From assembly GCA_009929525.1 (NCBI GenBank), contig SAAH01000009.1, forward strand, positions 1-64,000: a stretch of DNA of 64,000 bases. The letters are read 5' to 3'. The position numbers and the translations under genes are program-made. Every line of letters starts with the position of its first letter. Positions within the stretch are counted from its first letter, which is position 1. A model generated the notes under the pieces. That model was given only the letters and a program-made list of their open reading frames with translations, was not told where the DNA came from and did no database searches. Below, in pieces: positions 1-9,761 of this stretch. Source of the DNA: Clostridia bacterium (GTDB taxonomy: Bacteria; Bacillota; Clostridia; Lachnospirales; Lachnospiraceae).

Positions 1-241
1 CACAATACTGTCTTTTCATTTTTTTCAAAAATAGGACAGATTGGTACTTTAGAAGAAGTTATCTCTTTTGAAATTACATTTTGCGGAAACTCAAGCTTTG
101 TTTTTATTGACTTCGTTCTTGGTAAATGGTAAAATGTTTTTACTAAATCGCATTTCATGCGGCTTATGTAGATCATGAAACACATAATTTTAAAGGTACT
201 GGGGAACGCCCCATTATCAGGTACATGAAGGAGGATTTAAT

Positions 242-1351
242 ATGGCACCATCAAAAGTATATTTTACAGATCTTAGAACTCACAACTCTATCAGTCTCCC
301 GGAAAAGCTGAAACGTTTGATCAAAAAAGCCGGCATCGCTGATATCGATTTTGATAAAAAGTACGCAGCGATCAAGATTCACTTTGGAGAGCCTGGAAAC
401 CTTGCTTTCCTCCGTCCAAATTACGCAAAAGTTGTTGCTGATGTGGTAAAAGAGCTGGGCGGAAAACCATTTCTTACAGACTGTAACACTTTATATGTAG
501 GCGGGCGTAAAAACGCTCTTGACCATATGGACAGCGCTTATGAGAATGGCTTCTCTCCTTTCTCCACCGGATGTCATGTGATCATTGCTGACGGATTGAA
601 GGGAACAGATGAAGCACTGGTTCCTGTAGAAGGCGGCGAATATGTAAAAGAAGCCAAGATCGGACAGGCTGTTATGGATGCTGATGTATTCATCTCCCTG
701 GCACATTTTAAAGGTCATGAAGCCACCGGATTCGGTGGAACACTTAAGAATATTGGTATGGGCTGCGGTTCCCGCGCTGGCAAGATGGAGCAGCACAGTG
801 CCGGAAAACCACATGTTGAACAGGACGGTTGTGTTGGATGTAAAATGTGTACAAAAATCTGTGCCCATGATGCCATCACTGTAACAGACAAAAAAGCATC
901 GATCGACCATAATAAATGTGTAGGATGTGGAAGATGTATCGGTGTCTGTCCTCAGGATGCGATCGAACCGGCATCTGATGAATCTAATGATATCCTGAAC
1001 AAGAAAATCGCTGAATATACAAAAGCTGTAGTAGATAAAAGACCTGCTTTCTACATCAATATGGTCATCGATGTATCTCCATACTGCGACTGCCATGCTG
1101 AAAATGATGCAGCTATCGTTCCAGATGTGGGATTCTTCTCTTCCTTTGATCCAGTTGCCCTTGATGTTGCATGTGCGGATGCTGTTAACAGACAGCCGGC
1201 GATCAGTAACAGTTTACTGGGAGATCACCAGCATAATGACGGCGACCATTTCCATAAGGTAAGCCCTGAGACAAACTGGATGTCTGCTGTTGAACATGCT
1301 GAGAAACTTGGACTTGGTACACGGGAATATGAGATTGTTACCGTAAAATAA
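242..1351 (+). CDS. DUF362 domain protein with two 4Fe-4S ferredoxin motifs
   Basis: ORF 369 aa; CVGCKMCTKICAHDAI and CVGCGRCIGVCPQDAI cysteine motifs; DUF362-like N-terminus; RBS gaaggagg before ATG. Confidence 0.9.
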   Translation: MAPSKVYFTDLRTHNSISLPEKLKRLIKKAGIADIDFDKKYAAIKIHFGEPGNLAFLRPNYAKVVADVVKELGGKPFLTDCNTLYVGGRKNALDHMDSAYENGFSPFSTGCHVIIADGLKGTDEALVPVEGGEYVKEAKIGQAVMDADVFISLAHFKGHEATGFGGTLKNIGMGCGSRAGKMEQHSAGKPHVEQDGCVGCKMCTKICAHDAITVTDKKASIDHNKCVGCGRCIGVCPQDAIEPASDESNDILNKKIAEYTKAVVDKRPAFYINMVIDVSPYCDCHAENDAAIVPDVGFFSSFDPVALDVACADAVNRQPAISNSLLGDHQHNDGDHFHKVSPETNWMSAVEHAEKLGLGTREYEIVTVK

Positions 1352-1418
1352 TCGTAACTATGCAGCAGACCGTATTCTGAGAGACACCATCCAAAATCCC
1401 ATCACCAAAGGTGATATT

Positions 1419-1457
1419 AAAGGTCGAGAAGAACCAACACTCTTCTCGACCTTTTTA
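1419..1457. terminator. Rho-independent terminator between convergent genes
   Basis: Perfect 14-bp inverted repeat aaaggtcgagaaga...tcttctcgaccttt followed by a T run; lies between the convergent DUF362 and Ser/Thr kinase genes. Confidence 0.9.
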
Positions 1458-1473
1458 TATAACCTAAATGCTT

Positions 1474-3555
1474 CTATGCAGGTTGGATTTTTAATGACAC
1501 ATTTGGAGAATTAGTAACCGGATACACACCATATTTCTTTTCTCCTATCGTCAGCTGATTGCTTTCTGTCCATTCCTCTCCTTCACCTACCGTATCCAGA
1601 ATAAGCTGTTCCATATATTCCATGATTTCTTCTTTGTTTTTTCCATAAACATCATATGACAATGTCTGTTCATCTGCACTGTACCTGCATGCAAAGGTCT
1701 TTTCTTTATTGCAAATGTAGTACCAGGAGCCATCCTTCTCATATTCATAATTATGATCTTCAAGCCATTTCTTAGCATCTTCTTCCTTATCTACTGGGAA
1801 GTTTTCCAGAAACGGCTGGATCAGTAATACACTTTCCGGATCAGCTTTTGGCTCACATGTTACTTCAAAGGAAAGAGTCTCCTTTTGATCATCACCCGAT
1901 GCCGGCCACCAGAGCAAACGATAATAACGTCCCTCGTTCTCCCATGAGTATTGCAAAAGTCCTTCATCTTCATAATCACTCACGCAGGTATATTGGCTAT
2001 TCAGATAGCTGGCGATCGTATCAAACGCCGCTCTTAGATTTTCTCCTGACTTCTTGTATATGATCCATGAATGGGCAAATACAGGTATCTTTAGTTTCTC
2101 GGCCGGTGACAATTCAGAAAATACAGTCCATCCACTTTCTTCATTCATTTGGATAATGCCATTCTCCATTTCATTTTCAAAAATAGACGCTCCATGATAA
2201 ATGGTTCCCGTTTTCTCATATACATATCCCTGTTCATTTAACCACTGACAGATCTCTTCCTTCGGAACATCCAATGGGATATTTTTTATCAGATACATAT
2301 CTATACCCTCGACCTTTTCGCGGTCATTTGTCATATCCACAACTTTAACTGACTGATTTTGTGTATCAATTTCATTTTGCGTCTGCTCTGATGTCTGGCC
2401 TGCCTGTGCATCGGAAGCATTTTTCTTATTCCATAATACTCTGGCTCCGATTCCAAGAAGGATCAGGCATATGAGCCCTATTATGATTCCCGCATGGGAT
2501 TTTTTCTTTTTAGGACGCTTCGCCGGGATTTTTTCTTTCTTAGCTGGCAGATTCTTTTTATCCGTTTTGGTTTTTCCGTTTGCCTGATCAATATGTTCAG
2601 GATTCTTCTCAAATATTTCTATGTTTCCCTCTGCTGCATTTTTCTCAGAAGAAAGCCATGATCGAAGCTCCTCTTTCATTTCCTTCGCATATTGATATCT
2701 GTCTTTGGCATGGTAGGCACAGGCTTTGCACACGATCCTTCCAAGCTTTGGATCGCAGCCATCCGGCAGAGGAATCGGATCCTTTCCTGCGATTCTTTGA
2801 CAAAATGCTTTCTCACGATCTTCCAGATGATAATTCTGCGGATAAGATGGCAAAAAAGGCATTCTCCCATGATTTAGATAGCTATAGAGAACAAGCCCCA
2901 ACGCATAGATGTCTGCGGTATGGTTATATCTCCTGGAATTGAGCATCTCCGGTGCCATGTAGGAGTAAGTGCCCTTCCTCGACATCGACATACTGTTTGT
3001 GCCCATCTGCCTTGCCACGCCGAAATCTCCCAGTTTGAAGTCTCCTCTTTCGGACACAAAGATATTGGATGGTTTTATGTCTCTGTGTATGATATTTTGC
3101 GCATGACAATATTCCAGGGCTGTACAGATGTCCATACCCAGTTTTACGATCGTTCTTGTATCTGATCCGCATCGTTTCAGGAAGTCATCGAGATTATCCA
3201 GAAGTTCCATACGGATATAGATGGTCTTATGAATCTTGTCTTTCTCTTCTTTTACTTCCCAGTCTTCGATAGATACCACATGGCTGTCGGCTTTCATCTT
3301 CACCATGTAGCCAATCTCTGCAATCATCTGCTTAATCTGTGTATCATAGTATTCCTGTATAGATTTTTCGTCCATACCGGAAGCCGCAAGTTCTGTGATC
3401 TCCGATTCATCTTCCGGGACTGCGATCACTTTAACTGCTGAATAGATCGTTTGTCCGTAAGACTCTTTCTTTATCTTATATACTTTTCCATAACCACCCT
3501 GTCCGATCAGTTCGACCATCTTCCAGCCGGACCATATTTTTTCAATCTCTTCCAT
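1474..3555 (-). CDS. Transmembrane serine/threonine protein kinase
   Basis: 693 aa; GQGGYGKVYKI glycine loop, HRDIKPSNIF catalytic loop, DFG, APE; single TM helix HAGIIIGLICLILLGIGARVLW; no PASTA repeats seen. Confidence 0.93.
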   Translation of the reverse strand: MEEIEKIWSGWKMVELIGQGGYGKVYKIKKESYGQTIYSAVKVIAVPEDESEITELAASGMDEKSIQEYYDTQIKQMIAEIGYMVKMKADSHVVSIEDWEVKEEKDKIHKTIYIRMELLDNLDDFLKRCGSDTRTIVKLGMDICTALEYCHAQNIIHRDIKPSNIFVSERGDFKLGDFGVARQMGTNSMSMSRKGTYSYMAPEMLNSRRYNHTADIYALGLVLYSYLNHGRMPFLPSYPQNYHLEDREKAFCQRIAGKDPIPLPDGCDPKLGRIVCKACAYHAKDRYQYAKEMKEELRSWLSSEKNAAEGNIEIFEKNPEHIDQANGKTKTDKKNLPAKKEKIPAKRPKKKKSHAGIIIGLICLILLGIGARVLWNKKNASDAQAGQTSEQTQNEIDTQNQSVKVVDMTNDREKVEGIDMYLIKNIPLDVPKEEICQWLNEQGYVYEKTGTIYHGASIFENEMENGIIQMNEESGWTVFSELSPAEKLKIPVFAHSWIIYKKSGENLRAAFDTIASYLNSQYTCVSDYEDEGLLQYSWENEGRYYRLLWWPASGDDQKETLSFEVTCEPKADPESVLLIQPFLENFPVDKEEDAKKWLEDHNYEYEKDGSWYYICNKEKTFACRYSADEQTLSYDVYGKNKEEIMEYMEQLILDTVGEGEEWTESNQLTIGEKKYGVYPVTNSPNVSLKIQPA

Positions 3556-3639
3556 AATATTCCCTCATTTTTGTTCCAAAACATCCGTTCTGAAGTATAA
3601 AAATAGTGTATCACATTTCACTTGCTATTTTGTTTTCAA

Positions 3640-4995
3640 TTATGTCTCGGCATAATTGCTGTAAGTACTCTTATTTGATACCGCAATCACGATACTTACC
3701 CCATTTTTATCGTTCATATATCGTACGGTACCATGATATTTGTCAATGTATCTTCTAAGACTTTTCCTCAGCTTATCAAGCTGCTGTCTTCGCTGTTTCT
3801 TTTGCCTGATATCCACAGTATAGTTATAATCTGCCCTTATGATCGTCTGATTCGCCACCGTTCCCACGTGGATACGAAGCTTACGATCATTTTCTTCTTC
3901 CATTGATCTGATAAGTTGTATCCCCTGATCAAACAGGTTCAAAAGCACCTGGGTAAGGTCTTTTTCATCCATACCACCACTCCGATATCCCTGCATCGAT
4001 ATATCTGCTGCGATATTTGCTTCCTCACATCGCTTTTTTTGTCTGCATAATACTGCATCCACCGTCCATTCATCACAGTAGATGCCCGACTGGATCAACT
4101 GATACTGTGCTTCCAGTTCGCGCAGGTAAGAGGCAATCGTATCGCGGCCAACGTCGATCCTCATGATCCGCTCCATCTGTTCATCAATCAATTTTTGATT
4201 TTTTTCCATCTTATGGATCTGCATCTGAATCGCTGTGTAATGAGTTTCCATCAGGTTCTGCTCAAGAGCAAGGTATTCATGTTCATCTCTGACTTTCTTC
4301 CAGTAATTTTGATAAAAATATGTTACCGAAAGTGCGATCACGACAAACAGTAAGCCGATGACAGCTACCTGAAACATCATGATCCAGTTATAATCTTCTA
4401 CCTCTGTCACCCGTGTCAAAGTTCCCTGTACCGTATAGAATATCAGTAGTGCAAATAATATGACAGGATGTTTCACTTTCCATGAACGTACCCGTTTCAT
4501 AAGGCTCCCAAAGATACGTACGATGATCAGGCACAGGAGGATCTCAAACACAACAAATGTCACTGCATAGATAAGCGAATCTATCTTTACTTCAAATAAA
4601 TTCTTTACCCCAAACACGATGTTCGTACACGCTATCGCCCCTGCAAAAATAACTACAACTACCAGTTCACTGGCAACCGAAATCAGATTGACCTTCACCA
4701 TGCCGCCCTTAAAGGTATAGTTGAATATGTAAAAATTCAGTATAAATCCCAACATGGTCATGCAGCTGTGAATGGCCTGAACCGCCACCCTGTCATCGAT
4801 CATTTGAAGACCTAAGGGATAAAGCACGCTCTGCTCGAGCAGCTTAATGACGAGATAGATCACCATCACCTTCAGTGACCTTCTCCTTCCCAAAAACAGG
4901 GTCAAAAAAACCATACTAAACAGCACTCCCGAAAAATTAATTGTTATCTTTTGGAAACTGTCTGCGATCAGTCCACTTAGCTCTATCCCATTCAT
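3640..4995 (-). CDS. Membrane GHKL histidine-kinase-like protein, catalytic motifs degenerate
   Basis: 451 aa; multiple N-terminal TM helices, coiled coil, ATPase-like C-terminus with LLNLFDQG at the N-box position; no RHD-type H-box or GxG seen. Confidence 0.65.
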   Translation of the reverse strand: MNGIELSGLIADSFQKITINFSGVLFSMVFLTLFLGRRRSLKVMVIYLVIKLLEQSVLYPLGLQMIDDRVAVQAIHSCMTMLGFILNFYIFNYTFKGGMVKVNLISVASELVVVVIFAGAIACTNIVFGVKNLFEVKIDSLIYAVTFVVFEILLCLIIVRIFGSLMKRVRSWKVKHPVILFALLIFYTVQGTLTRVTEVEDYNWIMMFQVAVIGLLFVVIALSVTYFYQNYWKKVRDEHEYLALEQNLMETHYTAIQMQIHKMEKNQKLIDEQMERIMRIDVGRDTIASYLRELEAQYQLIQSGIYCDEWTVDAVLCRQKKRCEEANIAADISMQGYRSGGMDEKDLTQVLLNLFDQGIQLIRSMEEENDRKLRIHVGTVANQTIIRADYNYTVDIRQKKQRRQQLDKLRKSLRRYIDKYHGTVRYMNDKNGVSIVIAVSNKSTYSNYAET

Positions 4996-5144
4996 ACTCT
5001 TTCCTCATCTGCCCTTGGATCATTGCTTTGGCAGACTCACCCTTTATCTGTTTTGTAATATGATTGCCGCCTTTATTTTGCTTTCCGTATTTTCAAAATG
5101 AATCGCTGCATTATATTTTTTCTGAAATTCTCTCAATAGTCTGT

Positions 5145-6277
5145 TCAACGCTTTTTTTGTTTTGCAGTACTCTCTTTTCTTTCTTCCATATCATATGAGT
5201 ACTCGATGACTATCTGATTATGAATCCATGTGGCATGAAGTGTTATTGTTTTATTCTTCTCAAGTATCCTGTCTTCTCCGATTCCATAATCAAATAATTT
5301 GATTAAAAGCTTCATCATATCTTTTTCGTCTACGATACCACAGGAAAAACCCTGCTGGATCATCTGATATTCCTCTTCCAGATTCTGAAGATACGACGTT
5401 ATTTTCTCTGAATCATATATCGCTTCGCCGTCTAAAGTAAGCTTTTTCATCTGCGTATCGATCAGTTTCTGGTTTTCTTCCATCTGATGGATCTGCATCT
5501 GGATCGCCGTATAACTTGATTCCATCAGATTTTGTGATAAGGTGAGATATTCATGCTCACTGGACACTTTTCTCCAGTATAATTGATAAAATTATGCAAG
5601 AATCACTATGATGACTGCCATCAGCACACCTGCCGCCGATTCCATGATCACCGAATAGTAATCATAGTTGGACTCCACAGATATCCTGGTAGTGATCGTA
5701 CTTACCGTTGTATAGAAAATAAGTAAAACAAATAACAGCCTTGCATGTTTTAACTGAAGTTTTTGTATCTTCCTCATCTGTCTTCCAAATACGCGGACAA
5801 CGATCCAGCAAAAAAAGAACTCAAAAAACAAAACTATAGCAGCATAACCTGTCGAGTCCACATCTACATTGAAGCTAAATCCTTTCCCGGACAACACATT
5901 TGCAATGCCTGTAACTGGTAAAAGTATCGTACACGCCCCAATCTCACATACGCCCCCAAACAGATTTGCCTTTACCACACCGCCGCCAAAGGTGTACCAT
6001 ATGATAAAAAGTTAAATACGCAAAAGAAAATCATCACGCACTCATGTGTCCGCTGAACCATCATGCTTTCATCCGTAAGCTTAGATACGATTGGAAAAAT
6101 AATGCTCTGTTCTGTCGCCTTTATTATACTGACAAGTACCATCCACCGGATCGGGCGGCGATATCCCACACACTGTTTCATAAAAATAAAAAACACTGAC
6201 AAACAGGCAATATTAATAACTATTTCCTCAAATGCCTCTGCTAATATATTACTAAAATCAATCCCCCAAACTATCAA
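5145..6277 (-). pseudogene. Decayed paralogue of the 3640..4995 GHKL-like membrane protein
   Basis: Three consecutive ORFs (5972..6277, 5592..5978, 5145..5567) align in order to the intact neighbour; frameshift near 5990-6000, in-frame TAA at 5592-5594, and a missing segment after IQQGFSCG. Confidence 0.82.
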
Positions 6278-6381
6278 TCCCTTTTGTTCTTCCTTTAACT
6301 ATTCTGCAATACCGTGACCAATTCCATGTTCAATCATTCTCCTGATCCCTCTGATTCTTTTCCAGATTCCACCATACGATT

Positions 6382-7122
6382 TTATTCTCTTACAAGGAAA
6401 ATTTCTCTTTCAAAAATATTTTTCTCCATATCCTGAGCAATTTCCTTGGTACCATGGTACTTATCTACCAGACTGTCTATGATCTTTGTACCGATTCCAT
6501 GCTCTTCCTTCTTCTCCTTCCAGGTCTTAAATACAACTTCTTCACCCGGACGAACATGATTTAGCACCCTGATTCGGATCTTATCCTCTATCTGTCCCAT
6601 CTCCAGAATGATGCCTTTTTTCTCTCCTGAAGGAATGCGCTCATTTGCTTCCATAGCATTATCCAGCAGATTCTGGAGCAGTGCAACCATATCTACCTCT
6701 TTGACACCGCTATAGGTGATGTCCTCCACATGAAGCTCCAGCGGAATGTCTTTTTCTCTGCACATCTGCACTTTAATGGATAATACAGAATTGACGATCT
6801 CATCTGTACAGTATTCTTCTTTCTTTAATGTCTGATATCTTCCTTTCAGGTTATCCATATATCCCTGAATATCTTCGCTGCCTTCCTGTCTTTCTATCAA
6901 TGCTTCCAGTGTCTGTATATGCTTTGCCAGATCATGGCGATATCGCCTGACTGCTTCTATCCTCTCCTGCACAGTCTCATAAAACTCCTGCATCGATGAC
7001 ATATAGTTTTGCATCAGATGATTCTCCTGCTCAAGTTGTTGGATCTGCATCCGTCTGCCCGCAATAAACAATACGATCACCAGCAAAATAAGGACACACA
7101 ACACTCCTATGATCACTGCCAT
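6382..7122 (-). CDS. GHKL sensor histidine kinase (AgrC-like, short)
   Basis: 246 aa; one TM helix, RRYRHDLAKHIQTL H-box, LLDNAMEANE N-box, KKEEHGIGTKII G-box. Confidence 0.88.
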   Translation of the reverse strand: MAVIIGVLCVLILLVIVLFIAGRRMQIQQLEQENHLMQNYMSSMQEFYETVQERIEAVRRYRHDLAKHIQTLEALIERQEGSEDIQGYMDNLKGRYQTLKKEEYCTDEIVNSVLSIKVQMCREKDIPLELHVEDITYSGVKEVDMVALLQNLLDNAMEANERIPSGEKKGIILEMGQIEDKIRIRVLNHVRPGEEVVFKTWKEKKEEHGIGTKIIDSLVDKYHGTKEIAQDMEKNIFEREIFLVRE

Positions 7123-7145
7123 ACTATTTCCCCTCCCTCAACCTT

Positions 7146-7856
7146 CTATGATGTCTGTGTAAGTGCCCACCTTGCAAATGCTTCCTTTGTTTCCTTTACA
7201 TGACTCCGGCTTATTATTATCTTGGAACCATCATTCATGATAAAAGAATCCTTTAAAAGTTCTCTCACCGCCGGAAAATATACAATAAAGCTGTTATGAC
7301 AGCGAACAAAATCCAGTTCCGGAAGCATGTCCATGATATCCCGAAGCTTTGTCCATACTTCATGTTCACCCCATACCGTCTTAATAACCGTAACTCTCTT
7401 TACTCTTTCAAAATACAAGATCTCATCCGGTGCCAATACAACTTCACTGCCACCTATCACGGAGAAAACAAGCTTTTTCTCACTTTGCTGCTGCACATGG
7501 AGCAGCTTTTGAAATATCTCACCTATTCTGTCAGAAAACTGCTCTTTTAAAGCAAAGAAAACATGTCTTGTATTATAAATCTCAGTAGCATAATACAGAT
7601 AATTCGTCAAATATATAATCTGACATTTTTCCCACTTCTTATTCACCTGCTCCGCCACATCGATCCCGTCCCTGTTTCCCAACTGAATATCCATAAAAAG
7701 AGCATCTATCGGAAACCCTTCATAACTAAAGAGTTTATCTTCATTCTCAAAACAAATCACTTCCAGCTCAAGCGAGATTCTGTCTGCATGATCACGTACC
7801 AGCCTGCTAAACTTCTTACTCCACGCCCTATCATCATCGCAAATCGCTACATACAT
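7146..7856 (-). CDS. LytTR-family response regulator (AgrA-like)
   Basis: 236 aa; REC domain (CDDD..., LFMDIQLGNRDGID) plus LytTR domain (YFERVKRVTVIKT...VRCHNSFIVY). Confidence 0.93.
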   Translation of the reverse strand: MYVAICDDDRAWSKKFSRLVRDHADRISLELEVICFENEDKLFSYEGFPIDALFMDIQLGNRDGIDVAEQVNKKWEKCQIIYLTNYLYYATEIYNTRHVFFALKEQFSDRIGEIFQKLLHVQQQSEKKLVFSVIGGSEVVLAPDEILYFERVKRVTVIKTVWGEHEVWTKLRDIMDMLPELDFVRCHNSFIVYFPAVRELLKDSFIMNDGSKIIISRSHVKETKEAFARWALTQTS

Positions 7857-7891
7857 ACCATCCGCCTCCTATCTCTATATAATCATAATTT

Positions 7892-7913
7892 CAAGTCCAC
7901 CCTGGTGTACTTG
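7892..7913. repeat. Dispersed palindromic repeat, copy A
   Basis: caagtccaccctggtgtacttg; near-perfect palindrome related to copies at 9729, 21506 and 54559. Confidence 0.65.
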
Positions 7914-8250
7914 CTGCGTTACCAAATGCCAATGGCATTTTTAAGTAACAGCCACATCACTTACCAACTTTACACCACAAACGACACAAACCTGAAATTT
8001 CTTTCACAGTATACCATATAATATTGCAAAATTTGATACAATTTTATTATTTTCTGCATATATTTCCATACAAACGTTACTGCCCATTCATTGTTTGGCA
8101 ACACGCTTTGTGAGACATACTATTGCCGCATTATTATTCCTTACACAGGGCAGGAAGCGAATCTTGCTTGTCTTTGCCCCTGATAACAAGTTGCTGTTCC
8201 CTCACACTCTTACCACCACTTCCAGTCCACCATCCCTTCCCCACACCACA

Positions 8251-8460
8251 ATCCCGCCTTACGGAGCCAACGGCCCGTCAGAGGGGATCGAAGATTCATT
8301 GATGTCGGGAGCAAGCTGATGAAAATCTTAGAAAAAAAGAGACAACTTCTACGGGGTGATCCCTATAGAAGTTGTCTCTTTTTTACTTGGATTTTCACAG
8401 CGAAGCTCCCCACCAATGGATCTTCGATCCCCTCTGGCGGGTTGTTGGCTCCGTAGGGCG
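8251..8460. repeat. Long imperfect palindrome enclosing a terminator
   Basis: Left arm acggagccaacggcccgtcagaggggatcgaagattcattg... matches the reverse complement of the right arm (acggagccaacaacccgccagaggggatcgaagatccattgg...). Confidence 0.85.
8331..8385. terminator. Bidirectional rho-independent terminator (downstream of ilvA)
   Basis: agagacaacttcta...tagaagttgtctct stem flanked by an A run on one side and a T run on the other; nested in the centre of the long palindrome. Confidence 0.88.
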
Positions 8461-8470
8461 TCCTATAACT

Positions 8471-9682
8471 TTACAGATTCGGACGAATAGACTTAGGCTT
8501 ATACCCTTCCTTCTCCAACCGTGCAATAATCTCCTGCTTATGTTCCGTTCCAAATGCCTCCATCGTAATCTTAAGCTCCACAGCCGCATTTCTGTTGGTG
8601 CTGTAGAACTGGTTATGATCCAGACGGATGATATTTGCCTGCTCTTCTGCAATAATCTGAGATACACGGGTAAGCTCACCTGGACGATCCGGAAGAAGTA
8701 CAGAGATCGTAAAGATCCTGTCTCTTTGGATAAGTCCCAGTTGTACCACAGATGCCATCGTGATCACATCCATATTACCGCCGCTGAGAACAGATACGAT
8801 TTTTTTATTTTTCACATTCAGATGCTTCAGCGCAGCTACTGTAAGAAGACCGGAGTTTTCCACGATCATCTTATGATTCTCGACCATATCAAGGAAGCTT
8901 ACGATCAGTTCATCATCTGGTACCGTAATGATCTCATCAAGATTTTTCTGCAAATACGGGAAGATATTTTCTCCCGGAGTTTTTACTGCTGTACCATCTG
9001 CAATCGTATTGACAGTTGAAAGCGTAGTCACTTCTCCATTGTCAACAGATACCTGCAGACAGTTTGCACCTTCCGGTTCCACACCGATCACTTTGATGTT
9101 TGGGTTCAATAATTTTGCTAATGTAGATACACCTGTTGCAAGTCCGCCTCCACCGACAGGAACAAGGATGTAATCAACCAACGGAAGTTCTTTGATGATT
9201 TCCATTGCGATAGTTCCCTGTCCGGTCGCCACTGCCAGATCATCGAAAGGATGGATAAATGTATATCCATGTTCCTCAGCCAGTTCATATGCATGGGCAC
9301 ATGCTTCGTCATAAACGTCTCCGAAGAGAACTACTTCTGCGCCATAACTCTTTGTACGTTCTACCTTGATCAGTGGGGTTGTCGTCGGCATAACGATCAC
9401 TGCCTTTGCGCCAAATGCCTTTGCAGCATAAGCCACACCCTGAGCATGATTGCCTGCAGATGCTGTGATCAGACCTTTTCCACGTTCCTCATCTGTAAGA
9501 GTACTGATCTTATAATAAGCACCTCTCAACTTGTAGGCACCGGTCCTTTGCATATTCTCCGGTTTGAGATATACTTTATTTCCAGTCATCTGACTGAAAT
9601 AGTCACTGTGAATAAGTTTTGTCTCCTGTGTTACCTGTTTTACAACCTCAGATGCCTCTTCGAATTTTTCTAATGTTAACAT
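8471..9682 (-). CDS. ilvA: Threonine ammonia-lyase with C-terminal ACT domain
   Basis: 403 aa; PLP lysine region KPENMQRTGAYKLRGA, SAGNHAQGVA, GGGGLATG; C-terminal ACT-like ISVLLPDRPGELTRVSQIIAEEQANI. Confidence 0.93.
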   Translation of the reverse strand: MLTLEKFEEASEVVKQVTQETKLIHSDYFSQMTGNKVYLKPENMQRTGAYKLRGAYYKISTLTDEERGKGLITASAGNHAQGVAYAAKAFGAKAVIVMPTTTPLIKVERTKSYGAEVVLFGDVYDEACAHAYELAEEHGYTFIHPFDDLAVATGQGTIAMEIIKELPLVDYILVPVGGGGLATGVSTLAKLLNPNIKVIGVEPEGANCLQVSVDNGEVTTLSTVNTIADGTAVKTPGENIFPYLQKNLDEIITVPDDELIVSFLDMVENHKMIVENSGLLTVAALKHLNVKNKKIVSVLSGGNMDVITMASVVQLGLIQRDRIFTISVLLPDRPGELTRVSQIIAEEQANIIRLDHNQFYSTNRNAAVELKITMEAFGTEHKQEIIARLEKEGYKPKSIRPNL

Positions 9683-9728
9683 TTTTATCCTTCTTCCTGT
9701 TTTGTGTATGCATTTATTTTTTCATATT

Positions 9729-9750
9729 CAAGTACGCCTCGGCGTACTTG
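9729..9750. repeat. Dispersed palindromic repeat, copy B (perfect)
   Basis: caagtacgcctcggcgtacttg; 10-bp perfect arms; just after the ftsY stop codon. Confidence 0.8.
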
Positions 9751-9761
9751 CAAAGAGATTG

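Noticed and set aside
196-240. Small hairpin tggggaacgcccca upstream of the DUF362 gene
   Set aside because: Only a 5-bp stem; could be chance.
491-1096. 201-aa antisense ORF inside the DUF362 gene
   Set aside because: Overlaps a clear conserved gene on the opposite strand, Cys/Phe-rich random composition, no RBS support. Many similar shadow ORFs in the track were rejected for the same reason.
7857-8250. Possible AgrD-like peptide gene next to the LytTR/GHKL system
   Set aside because: No short ORF with a recognisable AgrD-type pattern and RBS, and no AgrB-like protein in the window.
8395-8679. 94-aa minus-strand ORF over the long palindrome and the ilvA 3' end
   Set aside because: Spans a palindrome and overlaps ilvA in another frame; sequence looks non-coding.
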